A stretch of 64,000 nucleotides of DNA from Paenibacillus phytohabitans (GCF_013141775.1 NZ_WHOB01000086.1:1-64000), one strand, 5' to 3'. Numbered from the stretch's first letter, positions 9,248-18,948 are shown. Translations and numbers: made by a program. Notes: generated by a model not told the origin, from the letters alone.

Positions 9248-10060
9248 ATGAAGTTCGACCTTCAAGAATTAGTGTTGTTTGCAGAGCAGGCTGTAACAAA
9301 AGCGGGTGACAGGATTTCCGAATTGCGCAGCCGGGAACAAATTGAATTGAATTACAAGGATTATGGTGAACTTGTGACATCCGCTGATTTGTTATCAGAA
9401 AGAATCATTCAAGAAGCCATAATGGGTAAATTTCAAGGTCATCGAATTCTTTCGGAGGAAAATGGAATACATAACTGGGATAATTTCAAGTTTGACGGTC
9501 CGATTTGGGTAATTGATCCCTTAGATGGAACAGTTAATTTTGCCCGCAACTTGCCGCATTACGGCATTTCATTGGCTTTTGCCCTTGATGGCGTAGTGCT
9601 TGCAGGAGCAGTATATGCGCCGGATTTGCACTGTACTTATGTTGGGATTAAAGGGGAAGGCTCCTATTGCAATGGTGAGCGTTTACGAATTCGTACATGT
9701 ACTTCGCTGCTGGATGCTGTCATAGGCACAGGTTTTCCGCATGATCCAGCAAAAGTCGAACCAGCAATCGAAAGAGTGAACCGACTCAGAAGAAACTGTC
9801 GTGATATTAGGCGTTTTGCCGCACCGACAGTAGACATTTGTTATGTGGCGTCCGGAAAATTAGATGCGCATACGGAAAGTCTTTCACCGTGGGACGTAGC
9901 CGCCGCAGGCTTGATTGCACGGGAGGCGGGAGCATTAAGTTGCAATGTACATGTGGTGCCCGATCACATCCCTAATGAACTCTATGGTGAAGAGGCCGTA
10001 TTCACGACACCCGGAATCTTTGATGATCTTTTGACATTATTGCGGAAGGAATCTGAATAA
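9248..10060 (+). CDS. inositol monophosphatase family protein
   Basis: This 270-aa Mg-dependent phosphatase has the SEEN motif (about 79-82), WVIDPLDGTVNF (catalytic metal-binding Asp residues, about 94-105) and SPWDVAAAGLIAREAGA near the C-terminus. These three motifs define the IMPase/FBPase-like fold. Possible substrates include inositol phosphate, NADP or 3'-phosphoadenosine phosphate; the sequence does not decide. AAGGAGG at 9229-9235 suits ATG 9248, whereas the in-frame GTG at 9239 is too close. Base composition is more AT-rich than the flanking core genes, which may indicate acquisition. Confidence 0.85.
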   Translation: MKFDLQELVLFAEQAVTKAGDRISELRSREQIELNYKDYGELVTSADLLSERIIQEAIMGKFQGHRILSEENGIHNWDNFKFDGPIWVIDPLDGTVNFARNLPHYGISLAFALDGVVLAGAVYAPDLHCTYVGIKGEGSYCNGERLRIRTCTSLLDAVIGTGFPHDPAKVEPAIERVNRLRRNCRDIRRFAAPTVDICYVASGKLDAHTESLSPWDVAAAGLIAREAGALSCNVHVVPDHIPNELYGEEAVFTTPGIFDDLLTLLRKESE

Positions 10061-10220
10061 ATGGTTCATTCTTTTTGCAGCATTGTTGTATGTGCTTAGA
10101 TTTTGGACTTTATTTTCTCGTCCTTGGTTAGCTAATGTAAGCATGCACTATCAGCGCAGCGCTATAGTGCCGCTTTGCCTGCCTCACCCCCTCGGGTGTG
10201 GCAATTTGCTCTTGCACCCC
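10061..10220. other. Gene-free stretch after the IMPase gene
   Basis: I see no gene here. CACTAT and ATAGTG at about 10147-10170 form a small inverted repeat around a GC-rich centre, without a T-run. Confidence 0.5.
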
Positions 10221-10377
10221 GTTTAGGTGGAAGCGGCGGAGGGGATTTTGGAACTGTAGGAGCGGTAGCATCCGCCTTTGTCTCCGGATTTAATCCGCTT
10301 AGCGGTTAATCAAATAAATCTGGAGACAACAGCGGCCGGAAGTCCAAAATCACCGCAGCCGCGCCATTCACCTAAAC
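10221..10377. repeat. 157-bp imperfect long inverted repeat
   Basis: The ends GTTTAGGTG and CACCTAAAC (as CATTCACCTAAAC) are inverted. Inside them, GATTTTGGA pairs with TCCAAAATC and TGTCTCC with GGAGACA, so most of the element can fold into one arm-loop structure. No open frame is convincing. It looks like a small non-autonomous repeat placed directly upstream of the pyr promoter. Confidence 0.65.
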
Positions 10378-10405
10378 TCCCCCTCATAGAATTTTTCATT
10401 CCCAT

Positions 10406-10434
10406 TTGACACCACCCCTTTCATCTGTCATAAT
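10406..10434 (+). promoter_or_regulatory. Sigma-A promoter of the pyr operon
   Basis: TTGACA at 10406-10411 and CATAAT at 10429-10434 are separated by exactly 17 bases. The PyrR leader follows about 30 bases later. Confidence 0.9.
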
Positions 10435-10439
10435 TCCCT

Positions 10440-10622
10440 ATAGTTGAATATGCGCCTTTAATTCAGTCCCGTGAGGCTGGCAAGGTAACGTGAATCGAGG
10501 TTCGCGAACATGGAAGCAGGAGTCCGTATGAGTACGGAGAGCCTTTTTATGCGCGCGGACACGCCATCTTTTTGAATCTGCGGATTTCACTCCTTGCCTG
10601 TTTCGGGCAAGGAGTTTTTTGT
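10440..10622 (+). promoter_or_regulatory. PyrR-responsive attenuator leader
   Basis: AGTCCCGTGAGGCTGGCAAGG-like sequence at 10465-10485 fits the conserved PyrR-binding loop of Bacillales pyr leaders. It is followed by a terminator at 10589-10622: ACTCCTTGCC pairs with GGCAAGGAGT before TTTTTT. By the known mechanism, UMP-bound PyrR stabilises the binding loop and so favours the terminator, shutting down pyr transcription when pyrimidines are plentiful. The intermediate region can serve as the antiterminator. Confidence 0.9.
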
Positions 10623-10666
10623 TTATCCGGGAACTTGAACAGGCGATCAAGCAGGAGGATGGCACG

Positions 10667-11251
10667 ATGATGGTTACTGAAAAAAATGTCATTATGGACG
10701 AAACGGCGATTCGCCGGGCACTGTCACGCATTGCACATGAGATTTTGGAGAAGAACAAGGGTATTGAGAATTGTCTGCTGGTCGGCATCCGTACGAGAGG
10801 GATTTATCTGGCCCAGCGGATTGCGGAGCGCATCAAGGAGATTGAAGGCGTGGATATACCTTACGGTGAGCTGGATATCACGCATTACCGCGATGACCGC
10901 GAAGGCGGCGGTGACAACAGGGAGTCGATGGACAAGGCTGTGGTCCTTAGTAATCTGACCTTGCCCCCGGGCAGCAGCGGCATCCAGGACAAGAAAGTGA
11001 TTCTGTTCGACGATGTGCTGTACACCGGCAGAACGATCCGGGCGGCGATGGATGCGCTGATGGATTGCGGACGGCCGCGGATGATCCAGCTGGCTGTACT
11101 GGCTGACCGTGGACACCGCGAACTGCCTATCCGCCCCGACTATATCGGCAAGAATGTACCTACCTCCAGGCATGAGCAAATTGAAGTGTCACTGACCGAA
11201 TACGACGGCAAGGACGAAGTGTACATTATTTCAAACCGGGAGGAACGATAA
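10667..11251 (+). CDS. pyrR: bifunctional pyr operon attenuator / uracil phosphoribosyltransferase
   Basis: This 194-aa phosphoribosyltransferase-fold protein binds the pyr leader RNA in a UMP/UTP-dependent way and has uracil phosphoribosyltransferase activity. The PRPP loop is DDVLYTGRT, and LVGIRTRG and the ITHYRDD region are typical of PyrR. AGGAGGA at 10653-10659 selects ATG 10667; the longer frame would start inside the terminator hairpin. It is the first gene of the operon and is separated from pyrB by two bases. Confidence 0.95.
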   Translation: MMVTEKNVIMDETAIRRALSRIAHEILEKNKGIENCLLVGIRTRGIYLAQRIAERIKEIEGVDIPYGELDITHYRDDREGGGDNRESMDKAVVLSNLTLPPGSSGIQDKKVILFDDVLYTGRTIRAAMDALMDCGRPRMIQLAVLADRGHRELPIRPDYIGKNVPTSRHEQIEVSLTEYDGKDEVYIISNREER

Positions 11252-11253
11252 CA

Positions 11254-12162
11254 ATGATGACGGCAACCAAAGTGAAGGAACGCAGTCTGCTGGGGATGAA
11301 GGAGCTGGAAGCTTCGGAAATCAGCCAGCTTTTGAACAGAACGGCTTACTGGGACAATCAGAGCGAGAAGCTCACGCCGGTACTGAGAGCGCATTTTGTT
11401 GCCAACATGTTTTTCGAGAATAGCACACGGACCCGCTTCTCCTTCGAAATGGCCGAGAAACGTCTGGGCGTTCAGGTCCTGAACTTCACGGCGGCAGCTT
11501 CCAGTGTAGAAAAAGGCGAGTCGATCTACGATACCGTACGCACCTTAGAATCGATGGGGATCGATGCCGGAGTTGTGCGTTTGAAGCCTGCAGGCGTGCT
11601 GCAGCAGCTGGCCGAGAAGGTAAGCATCCCGCTGATCAATGCCGGAGACGGCAACAATGAACACCCGACGCAGGCGCTGCTGGACCTCTACACGATGCGC
11701 AAACAATTTGGCGAGCTAAAGGGCCTGAAGGTGTCGATTATCGGGGATATTATGCATAGCCGGGTCGCACGCTCCAACCTGTGGGCATTGACCAAGATGG
11801 GGGCAAGCGTCCAGTTCTGTGCACCGGCGAATATGCAGGCACCTGAGCTTGCCGCGTACGCCCCATACGTTTCAATGGAAGAAGCGCTGAAAGCGGATGT
11901 GGTTATGATGCTGAGAGTGCAGCTGGAACGGCATTCCTCCGGTATTATTTTATCGGCAGCAGAGTACCGGGAGCACTTCGGACTTACGGAAGAACGCGCA
12001 GCGAAGCTGGACAAGGGGACGATCATCATGCACCCGGCGCCGGTTAACCGCAACGTTGAGATCGATGACGCAGTGGTGGAGAGCAGCCAGTCACGGATTT
12101 TCCCGCAGATGGCGAATGGAGTCCCGGTACGGATGGCAGTGATGGAGAGAGCACTTCAGTAG
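11254..12162 (+). CDS. pyrB: aspartate carbamoyltransferase catalytic subunit
   Basis: This 302-aa enzyme makes N-carbamoyl-aspartate from carbamoyl phosphate and aspartate. The carbamoyl-phosphate loop STRTR is at residues 57-61 in FFENSTRTRFSFE, and HPTQALLDLYTM follows. No regulatory subunit gene (pyrI) is present, as usual in Bacillales. GGAGGAA precedes the start. Feedback control of the operon therefore rests on PyrR and on the carbamoyl phosphate synthase. Confidence 0.96.
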   Translation: MMTATKVKERSLLGMKELEASEISQLLNRTAYWDNQSEKLTPVLRAHFVANMFFENSTRTRFSFEMAEKRLGVQVLNFTAAASSVEKGESIYDTVRTLESMGIDAGVVRLKPAGVLQQLAEKVSIPLINAGDGNNEHPTQALLDLYTMRKQFGELKGLKVSIIGDIMHSRVARSNLWALTKMGASVQFCAPANMQAPELAAYAPYVSMEEALKADVVMMLRVQLERHSSGIILSAAEYREHFGLTEERAAKLDKGTIIMHPAPVNRNVEIDDAVVESSQSRIFPQMANGVPVRMAVMERALQ

Positions 12163-12205
12163 CAAGATTCCGCAAAAAAACCTCACATAACTTTACTAAT
12201 AAATA

Positions 12206-12234
12206 TACACAAAGATGAATTTTTATTATATAAT
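12206..12234 (+). promoter_or_regulatory. Possible internal promoter overlapping an ARG-box-like site before pyrC
   Basis: TACACA (12206-12211) and TATAAT (12229-12234) are 17 bases apart in an AT-rich 120-bp gap. TGAATTTTTATT at 12216-12227 resembles the core of Bacillus AhrC/ArgR operators. This would let arginine status influence pyrC-carA-carB, since carbamoyl phosphate also feeds arginine synthesis. This is an inference from sequence similarity only. Confidence 0.4.
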
Positions 12235-12284
12235 AACTTAAGAGCTTACGGCTGCGGCCTGAGGCACAAAGGAGAATCATAACC

Positions 12285-13559
12285 GTGATCATTAAAAACG
12301 CCAGTGTACTGGGCCAAGAAGGCGTGCTGGAGCGCAAGCATATTGTCGTGTTGGACGGGGTAATCTCTAAGATTCTGGATGCCGCGGAAGCATTGGATGA
12401 AGCTGGGGAGATTATTGAAGCGGAAGGCAAGCTGCTGATTCCGGGACTGATCGATATGCATGTGCATTTACGTGAACCGGGGTTTGAGCATAAGGAAACG
12501 ATTGAGACCGGCGCACGTTCGGCGGCCAAGGGTGGATTCACAACCATCGCCTGCATGCCGAATACACGCCCGGTAACAGACAGTGCAGAGATCGTCCAAT
12601 TGGTAAAAGACAAGGCGCGTGAAGCCGGACTCGTGAAGGTGCTGCCTTATGCGGCCATTACGAAGAATGAGCTCGGACTTGAGCTGACTGATTTTGCGGC
12701 ACTGAAAGAGGCTGGAGCGATTGGCTTCACCGACGACGGTGTAGGCGTACAGAGCGCACAAATGATGAAGGATGCCATGAAGCTGGCGGCTGGACTGGAT
12801 ATGCCGGTCATCGCCCACTGCGAGGACAACTCGCTGGTTGAGGGCTGCGCGGTAGCGGAAGGCACGTTTGCCGACAAGCATGGACTTAAGGGAATTCCGA
12901 ATGAGTCGGAAGCCATCCATGTAGGCCGCGACATACTGCTGTCTGAAGCTACAGGCGTTCACTACCATGTGTGCCACGTCAGCACCGAGCAATCGGTACG
13001 GCTGATCCGTCAGGCTAAGCAGATCGGCATCAAGGTGACCGCTGAGGTGTGCCCGCATCATCTGCTGCTCTCGGAGGAAGACATTCCGGGCATGGACGCG
13101 AACTGGAAAATGAACCCGCCGCTGCGCTCGCGCCGCGATGTGGAAGCCTGCATCGAAGGTCTGCTGGACGGCACACTAGATATCATCGTTACCGATCATG
13201 CACCGCACAGTGCGGAAGAGAAAGCAAAAGGCATGCAGCTTGCACCGTTTGGCATCGTCGGTTTTGAGACAGCCTTCCCGCTGCTGTATACCGCTTTTGT
13301 GGCCACTGGCAAATGGGATCTGTCCCTGCTGGTCCAGCGGATGACCGCTGATCCGGCCCGGGTGTTCAGATTGAACACTGGCAGCCTTGCAGTAGGGGCG
13401 CCAGCCGATCTGACACTGATTGATTTGAATGAAGAGAAGGAAGTGGACCCGGCAACGTTTGCCAGCAAAGGGCGGAATACTCCTTTTGGCGGATGGAAGC
13501 TTAAGGGCTGGCCGGTGAAGACTTGGGTAGACGGCAGAGCCGTATGGAGTGAAGTATAA
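12285..13559 (+). CDS. pyrC: dihydroorotase
   Basis: This 424-aa class I amidohydrolase cyclises carbamoyl-aspartate to dihydroorotate. The metal-binding HVH motif is at residues 59-61 (DMHVHLREPG), and the metal-bridging lysine region, AHCEDN, HVST and the catalytic TDHAPH motif are all present. The GTG start follows AGGAG. Length is normal for the family. It follows pyrB after a 122-base gap that may hold an internal promoter. Confidence 0.95.
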   Translation: MIIKNASVLGQEGVLERKHIVVLDGVISKILDAAEALDEAGEIIEAEGKLLIPGLIDMHVHLREPGFEHKETIETGARSAAKGGFTTIACMPNTRPVTDSAEIVQLVKDKAREAGLVKVLPYAAITKNELGLELTDFAALKEAGAIGFTDDGVGVQSAQMMKDAMKLAAGLDMPVIAHCEDNSLVEGCAVAEGTFADKHGLKGIPNESEAIHVGRDILLSEATGVHYHVCHVSTEQSVRLIRQAKQIGIKVTAEVCPHHLLLSEEDIPGMDANWKMNPPLRSRRDVEACIEGLLDGTLDIIVTDHAPHSAEEKAKGMQLAPFGIVGFETAFPLLYTAFVATGKWDLSLLVQRMTADPARVFRLNTGSLAVGAPADLTLIDLNEEKEVDPATFASKGRNTPFGGWKLKGWPVKTWVDGRAVWSEV

Positions 13560-13634
13560 CTGACGGTTACGGCAGCCAGGCTGCCGGCCGTGACATAAGC
13601 ATCAGACTACAGAAACAAGAAGGAGTGGAAGGGA

Positions 13635-14813
13635 ATGCAGGCGAGATTGCTGCTTCAGGACGGAACGCTGTTTACAGGCACCGCATTTGGCGCGGAAGGC
13701 GAAAAGACGGGCGAGGTTGTATTTAACACAGGAATTACGGGATATCAGGAGGTGCTGTCGGACCCTTCGTACTGCGGCCAGATCGTCACAATGACGTATC
13801 CGCTGATCGGAAATTACGGCATTACCCGTGATGATTTCGAATCTGTGCGCCCTTTTGTGCACGGCTTTGTGGTGCGTCGCCACGAGACTGTGCCCAGCAA
13901 CTGGCGTGCTGAATACAGTGTAGACGATCTGCTGAAGGAATACGGCATTCCCGGAATCAGCGAGATTGATACCCGGATGCTGACCCGCATTATCCGCCAT
14001 CACGGCACGATGAAGGCGATCCTCACCACTTCGAATAAACGTGTGGAAGAACTGATGGAAATGATGGGCGATACTACAATTGAAGAATTGCGCAATCAGG
14101 TAGCCCGTACCTCCACAACCAAGACATATAGCAGTCCTGGGAACAAAGAACGCATTGTCCTGGTGGATTACGGCGCGAAGACAGGCATTCTGCGCGAGCT
14201 GAACAGCCGCGGCTGTGATGTGGTTGTCGTGCCTCACGATGTGACTGCAGATGAGATCCGCCGCCTGAATCCGGACGGAATTCAGCTGTCGAACGGCCCT
14301 GGGGACCCTAAGGATGTACCTTATGCAGTTAAGACCATTTCCGAGCTGCTCGGTGAATATCCGATCTTCGGCATCTGCCTGGGTCATCAGCTGTTCGCGC
14401 TGGCATGCGGCGCCGATACCGAGAAGCTCAAATTCGGCCATCGCGGCGGTAACCATCCGGTCAAAGAGCTGGAGAGCGGACGCTGCTTCATCACATCGCA
14501 GAACCATGGTTACACGGTTAATGAAGAATCCGTAGTGAACACGGAGCTGGAAGTTACGCATATTAACAACAATGATAAGACCGTTGAAGGACTGAAGCAT
14601 ACCCGTTACCCCGCTTTTTCGGTGCAATACCATCCGGAAGCGGCGCCGGGACCGCATGACAGCAGCTACTTGTTCGACCGTTTCCTGCAGATGATCGCAG
14701 ACCACAAGGCGAAACTGCCGGCAGGCTCGCGCCAGGCGCAGCTTGCGGCCAATGCCAGAATCACGGCACCGAAACCTGCAGCACAGCTTGAAGCCGTGAA
14801 AGGAGCACTATAA
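13635..14813 (+). CDS. carA: carbamoyl phosphate synthase small subunit
   Basis: This 392-aa glutamine amidotransferase subunit supplies ammonia to CarB. The N-terminal CPSase domain is followed by a class I GATase domain with nucleophile Cys248 in GICLGHQ and the His333/Glu335 pair in QYHPEA. The C-terminal 25 residues are an Ala/Lys-rich extension. AAGGAG lies upstream at normal spacing, and one base separates its stop from carB. Confidence 0.96.
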   Translation: MQARLLLQDGTLFTGTAFGAEGEKTGEVVFNTGITGYQEVLSDPSYCGQIVTMTYPLIGNYGITRDDFESVRPFVHGFVVRRHETVPSNWRAEYSVDDLLKEYGIPGISEIDTRMLTRIIRHHGTMKAILTTSNKRVEELMEMMGDTTIEELRNQVARTSTTKTYSSPGNKERIVLVDYGAKTGILRELNSRGCDVVVVPHDVTADEIRRLNPDGIQLSNGPGDPKDVPYAVKTISELLGEYPIFGICLGHQLFALACGADTEKLKFGHRGGNHPVKELESGRCFITSQNHGYTVNEESVVNTELEVTHINNNDKTVEGLKHTRYPAFSVQYHPEAAPGPHDSSYLFDRFLQMIADHKAKLPAGSRQAQLAANARITAPKPAAQLEAVKGAL

Positions 14814-14814
14814 C

Positions 14815-17800
14815 ATGCCTAAGAACGATAAACTCAAAAAAATTCTGGTTATCGGCTCCGGTCCGATTGTCATCGGCCAAGCCGCCGAATTTGACTATGC
14901 GGGTACGCAAGCCTGCCAAGCGCTCAAAGAAGAAGGCGTAGAGGTTGTGCTGATTAACAGCAACCCGGCTACGATCATGACCGATACCAATATGGCTGAC
15001 AAAGTATACATTGAACCGATTACGCTCGAATTCGTGACGGCGATTATCCGCCAGGAACGTCCGGACGGCCTGCTGCCGACACTGGGCGGACAGACCGGCC
15101 TCAACATGGCAGTGGAGCTGGCCCGTGCAGGCGTACTGAAATCCGAGAATGTGAAGCTTCTGGGTACACAGCTGGAATCCATCGAGAAAGCGGAGGACCG
15201 CGACTTGTTCCGCGATCTGATGCGTGAGCTGGATCAGCCTGTTCCTGAGAGTGCCATCATCACAAGTGTGGAAGAAGCGATGGGCTTTGCCGCCGGCATC
15301 GGCTATCCGCTGATTGTCCGTCCGGCCTACACGCTGGGCGGAACAGGCGGCGGGATCTGTGACAATGAGGAAGAGTTGCGCGAAACCGTCAAAGCAGGTA
15401 TCCGTTACAGTCCGATCGGCCAATGTCTGGTGGAGAAGAGCATCGCCGGCATGAAGGAAGTCGAATATGAAGTCATGCGTGATAAGAATGACAACTGTAT
15501 CGTAGTCTGCAACATGGAGAACTTTGATCCGGTTGGCGTACATACAGGCGACAGTATCGTAGTAGCGCCAAGCCAGACGTTGTCTGACCGTGAGTACCAG
15601 ATGCTGCGCAGCGCTTCCCTGAAGATTATCCGCGCGCTGAATATCGAAGGCGGCTGTAACGTACAGTTCGCACTGGACCCGCAGAGCTATCAATATTATG
15701 TCATTGAAGTGAATCCGCGTGTAAGCCGCTCGTCGGCGCTGGCGTCGAAGGCGACCGGATATCCGATTGCCAAGATGGCCGCCAAAATCGCCCTCGGCTA
15801 CACGCTCGATGAAATCGTCAATCCGGTTACCGGACAGACGTATGCCTGCTTCGAGCCGACACTGGATTATATCGTCAGCAAAATCCCGCGCTGGCCCTTC
15901 GACAAGTTCATCTCTGCGAATCGTAAGCTGGGTACCCAGATGAAGGCAACCGGAGAAGTGATGGCCATCGGCCGGACCTTCGAAGAATCGATTCACAAGG
16001 CGATCCGGTCGCTGGAGATCGGTGTGCACCGTTTCCGTCTGCCTGGCGCAGAGCTGCTTGAAGACAGTGTACTGCGTTATAGACTCGCCAAAGCGGATGA
16101 TGAGCGCCTGTTCCTGATCGCAGAAGCGTTCCGCCGCGGCTACGGACTGCAGGATATTCAGGATACGACGAATATTGACTGGTGGTTCCTGTCCAAGATC
16201 GAAGGCCTCGTGAACTTCGAGGACGAGATCCGCGCGGAAGAAACCTTGTCTGCAGAAATTCTCTATCAGGCTAAGCGCAAGGGCTTCACCGACCGGGCGA
16301 TTGCCGAGATCCGTGCCGAAGGACGTCCGGGCGGGGCATTCACCAAGGAATCCGAAGTACGCGTGCTGCGTCTGCAGCAGGGTCTGGTTCCGGTATTCAA
16401 AATGGTCGATACCTGCGCCGCAGAATTCGAAGCATCAACTCCATACTACTACTCGACCTATGAGACCGAGAATGAAGTCATTCATTCCGATAAACAGAAG
16501 GTTATCGTGCTCGGCTCCGGTCCGATCCGTATCGGCCAGGGTATTGAGTTCGACTACTCTACCGTGCATGCAGTATGGGCGATCCAGAAAGCCGGCTATG
16601 AAGCCGTAATTATCAACAACAATCCAGAGACAGTGTCGACGGATTTCAATACATCAGACCGCCTGTACTTTGAACCGCTGTTCTTCGAGGATGTCATGAA
16701 CGTTATCGCCCAGGAGAATCCGATCGGGGTTATCGTACAGTTCGGCGGACAGACCGCAATCAATCTGGCTGCACCGCTCGCAGCAGCAGGTGTGAACATT
16801 CTGGGCACGAGCCTGGAGAGCATCGATGAAGCAGAGAACCGCAAGAAATTTGAAGCACTGCTGGCCCGTCTGGATATCGCACAGCCAAAAGGCAAGACGG
16901 TTATCAACATTGACGAAGCCGTTGAAACGGCGCAGGCGCTGGGCTATCCGGTGCTGGTTCGTCCATCTTATGTCCTCGGCGGCCGTGCGATGGAGATTGT
17001 CTACAACGATACAGAGCTGCTGAGCTACATGGTTGAAGCGGTGAAGGTTAATCCGGAGCATCCGGTGCTGATCGACCGTTACATGCTGGGCAAAGAGGTT
17101 GAAGTTGACGCGATCTGTGATGGCGACACCGTAGTGATTCCGGGAATTATGGAGCATGTAGAACGCGCAGGGGTTCACTCCGGTGACTCCATCGCCGTCT
17201 ATCCGCCGCAATATCTGGATGAAGGCCTGAAGCAGAAGATCTCCGAGATCACGATCAAGATCGCTAAGGAACTGAAGACGATCGGACTGGTTAACATCCA
17301 GTTTGTCATCTATCAGAACGAAGTGTATGTGATCGAGGTTAACCCGCGCTCCTCGCGTACGGTTCCTTTCCTGAGTAAGGTGACAGGCATTCCAATGGCT
17401 AATCTGGCAACCAAGATCATCCTCGGCGGCAAGCTGAAGGAAGACGGGTACACAGAAGGGCTGTGGCCGGAAAGCGACTACGTTTCAGTAAAAGTACCTG
17501 TGTTCTCCTTCGCCAAGCTGCGCAGAGTTGAGCCGACACTTGGACCAGAAATGAAATCGACCGGCGAAGTTATGGGCCGCGACAAGCTGTATGCCAAAGC
17601 GCTCTACAAAGGGCTGATCGGTGCGGGAATGAAGATTCCAGCCACCGGAGCTATCATCGTTACCGTAGCGGATAAAGACAAAGCTGAAGCGGTTGAGCTG
17701 ATGAAAGGCTTCCATGCCATGGGCTACAAAATCATCGCCACCGGCGGTACCGCGCTTGCGCTTGAGCAGGCCGGGCTGAACGTGATGAACGTTAACAAGC

Positions 17801-18036
17801 TGGATGAAGGTGAGCCGACCATTCTGGATCTGATCCGCGGCGGTCAAGCGAACTTCGTCTTCAATACACTGACCAAAGGCAAGACGCCTGAGCGTGACGG
17901 GTTCCGTATCCGCCGTGAAGCGGTTGAGAACGGCGTTGTATGTATGACTTCGCTGGATACCGTAACCGCGCTGCTGAGAATGCTGCAGACGATCAACTTC
18001 TCGTCACAGTCGATGCCTGCTTTTGTCGGACAATAA
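14815..18036 (+). CDS. carB: carbamoyl phosphate synthase large subunit
   Basis: This 1073-aa enzyme makes carbamoyl phosphate from bicarbonate, ammonia and two ATP. Two homologous ATP-grasp halves are visible (GSGPIVIGQAAEFDY near residue 12 and GSGPIRIGQGIEFDY near 565), joined by an oligomerisation domain. The C-terminal MGS-like allosteric domain begins near residue 930. The length is that of a full protein. It is the only CPSase in the window, so it is likely to serve pyrimidine synthesis at least. Confidence 0.97.
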   Translation: MPKNDKLKKILVIGSGPIVIGQAAEFDYAGTQACQALKEEGVEVVLINSNPATIMTDTNMADKVYIEPITLEFVTAIIRQERPDGLLPTLGGQTGLNMAVELARAGVLKSENVKLLGTQLESIEKAEDRDLFRDLMRELDQPVPESAIITSVEEAMGFAAGIGYPLIVRPAYTLGGTGGGICDNEEELRETVKAGIRYSPIGQCLVEKSIAGMKEVEYEVMRDKNDNCIVVCNMENFDPVGVHTGDSIVVAPSQTLSDREYQMLRSASLKIIRALNIEGGCNVQFALDPQSYQYYVIEVNPRVSRSSALASKATGYPIAKMAAKIALGYTLDEIVNPVTGQTYACFEPTLDYIVSKIPRWPFDKFISANRKLGTQMKATGEVMAIGRTFEESIHKAIRSLEIGVHRFRLPGAELLEDSVLRYRLAKADDERLFLIAEAFRRGYGLQDIQDTTNIDWWFLSKIEGLVNFEDEIRAEETLSAEILYQAKRKGFTDRAIAEIRAEGRPGGAFTKESEVRVLRLQQGLVPVFKMVDTCAAEFEASTPYYYSTYETENEVIHSDKQKVIVLGSGPIRIGQGIEFDYSTVHAVWAIQKAGYEAVIINNNPETVSTDFNTSDRLYFEPLFFEDVMNVIAQENPIGVIVQFGGQTAINLAAPLAAAGVNILGTSLESIDEAENRKKFEALLARLDIAQPKGKTVINIDEAVETAQALGYPVLVRPSYVLGGRAMEIVYNDTELLSYMVEAVKVNPEHPVLIDRYMLGKEVEVDAICDGDTVVIPGIMEHVERAGVHSGDSIAVYPPQYLDEGLKQKISEITIKIAKELKTIGLVNIQFVIYQNEVYVIEVNPRSSRTVPFLSKVTGIPMANLATKIILGGKLKEDGYTEGLWPESDYVSVKVPVFSFAKLRRVEPTLGPEMKSTGEVMGRDKLYAKALYKGLIGAGMKIPATGAIIVTVADKDKAEAVELMKGFHAMGYKIIATGGTALALEQAGLNVMNVNKLDEGEPTILDLIRGGQANFVFNTLTKGKTPERDGFRIRREAVENGVVCMTSLDTVTALLRMLQTINFSSQSMPAFVGQ

Positions 18037-18076
18037 TTAAATAGGGTGAGGGCAGCCGCTACAGGCTGCTACAAGG

Positions 18077-18100
18077 ACGGTTTGCGTTAGCGCAGACCGT
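18077..18100 (+). other. Intercistronic hairpin between carB and pyrF
   Basis: ACGGTTTGCG, TTAG and CGCAGACCGT form a nearly perfect stem with one T/G opposition. There is no T-run, so it is more likely an mRNA-processing or stabilising element than a terminator. B. subtilis has pyrK and pyrD at this position; neither is present here. Confidence 0.5.
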
Positions 18101-18162
18101 TCACCTATGCCCGGGACCTTGAAGAGCTCATTACCACTTGATTACAGAAAGAAGGCTGGCAA

Positions 18163-18948
18163 ATGGACGGGACCGCAGCACAGCAGCAACACGAACATGA
18201 GAACATCGGACAAGTAGAAAAGCGTAATGAAATGGCCGGACGGCTGATGGTTGCCCTGGACTACCCGGATGCGGCGCAGGCGAGGCTGTTACTCGACCAG
18301 CTGGAAGGTATCCCTTGCTATATGAAGGTCGGCATGCAGCTGTTCTATGCTGCCGGGCCCGACTTCATCCGGGAGCTGAAGGAACGCGGCTATTCGGTCT
18401 TCCTGGACGTCAAAATGCATGATATCCCGAACACCGTCCGGGGCGGGGCGGAGAGCCTGACCATGCTGGGCGTTGATATGTTCAACGTGCATGCCGCCGG
18501 GGGAGCCGCCATGATGGCTGCTGCACTGGAAGGTGCCGCCAAGGCCGTCAGCCTGCATCCGTCGCTGCATATTCCGCTCATTATCGCGGTGACTCAGCTG
18601 ACCAGCACCAGCCAGGAGGTTATGAACAGCGAAATCGGCATCAACGGTACGGTGACGGACACCGTAGTACGCTACGCCAAGCTTGCAGCGGAAGCCGGGC
18701 TGCATGGTGTGGTGGCATCGCCGCAGGAATCAGCGGTGATCGCAGCAGCCTGCGGACCGGATTTCCGCACAGTGACCCCGGGTATCCGGCCTGCCGGAGC
18801 CTCGCTGGACGACCAGTCCCGCGTAATGACACCCGGACAAGCTATACGGCAGGGCAGCCACTACCTGGTAGTGGGCCGCCCGATTACAGCGGCGGCAGAT
18901 CCGCGCGCCGCAGCACTTACCATTATTGAGGAGATGAGCGAAGTATGA
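18163..18948 (+). CDS. pyrF: orotidine 5'-phosphate decarboxylase
   Basis: This 261-aa TIM-barrel enzyme decarboxylates OMP to UMP. The catalytic D-x-K-x-x-D motif is Asp82, Lys84 and Asp87 (FLDVKMHDIPNT), and TPGIRP forms the phosphate loop. The first 23 residues (His/Gln/Glu-rich) are unusual. A GAAGG site supports ATG 18163, but translation could begin at Met24 (18232), where the canonical MAGRLMVALDYP begins. Its stop overlaps pyrE by four bases. Confidence 0.94.
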   Translation: MDGTAAQQQHEHENIGQVEKRNEMAGRLMVALDYPDAAQARLLLDQLEGIPCYMKVGMQLFYAAGPDFIRELKERGYSVFLDVKMHDIPNTVRGGAESLTMLGVDMFNVHAAGGAAMMAAALEGAAKAVSLHPSLHIPLIIAVTQLTSTSQEVMNSEIGINGTVTDTVVRYAKLAAEAGLHGVVASPQESAVIAAACGPDFRTVTPGIRPAGASLDDQSRVMTPGQAIRQGSHYLVVGRPITAAADPRAAALTIIEEMSEV

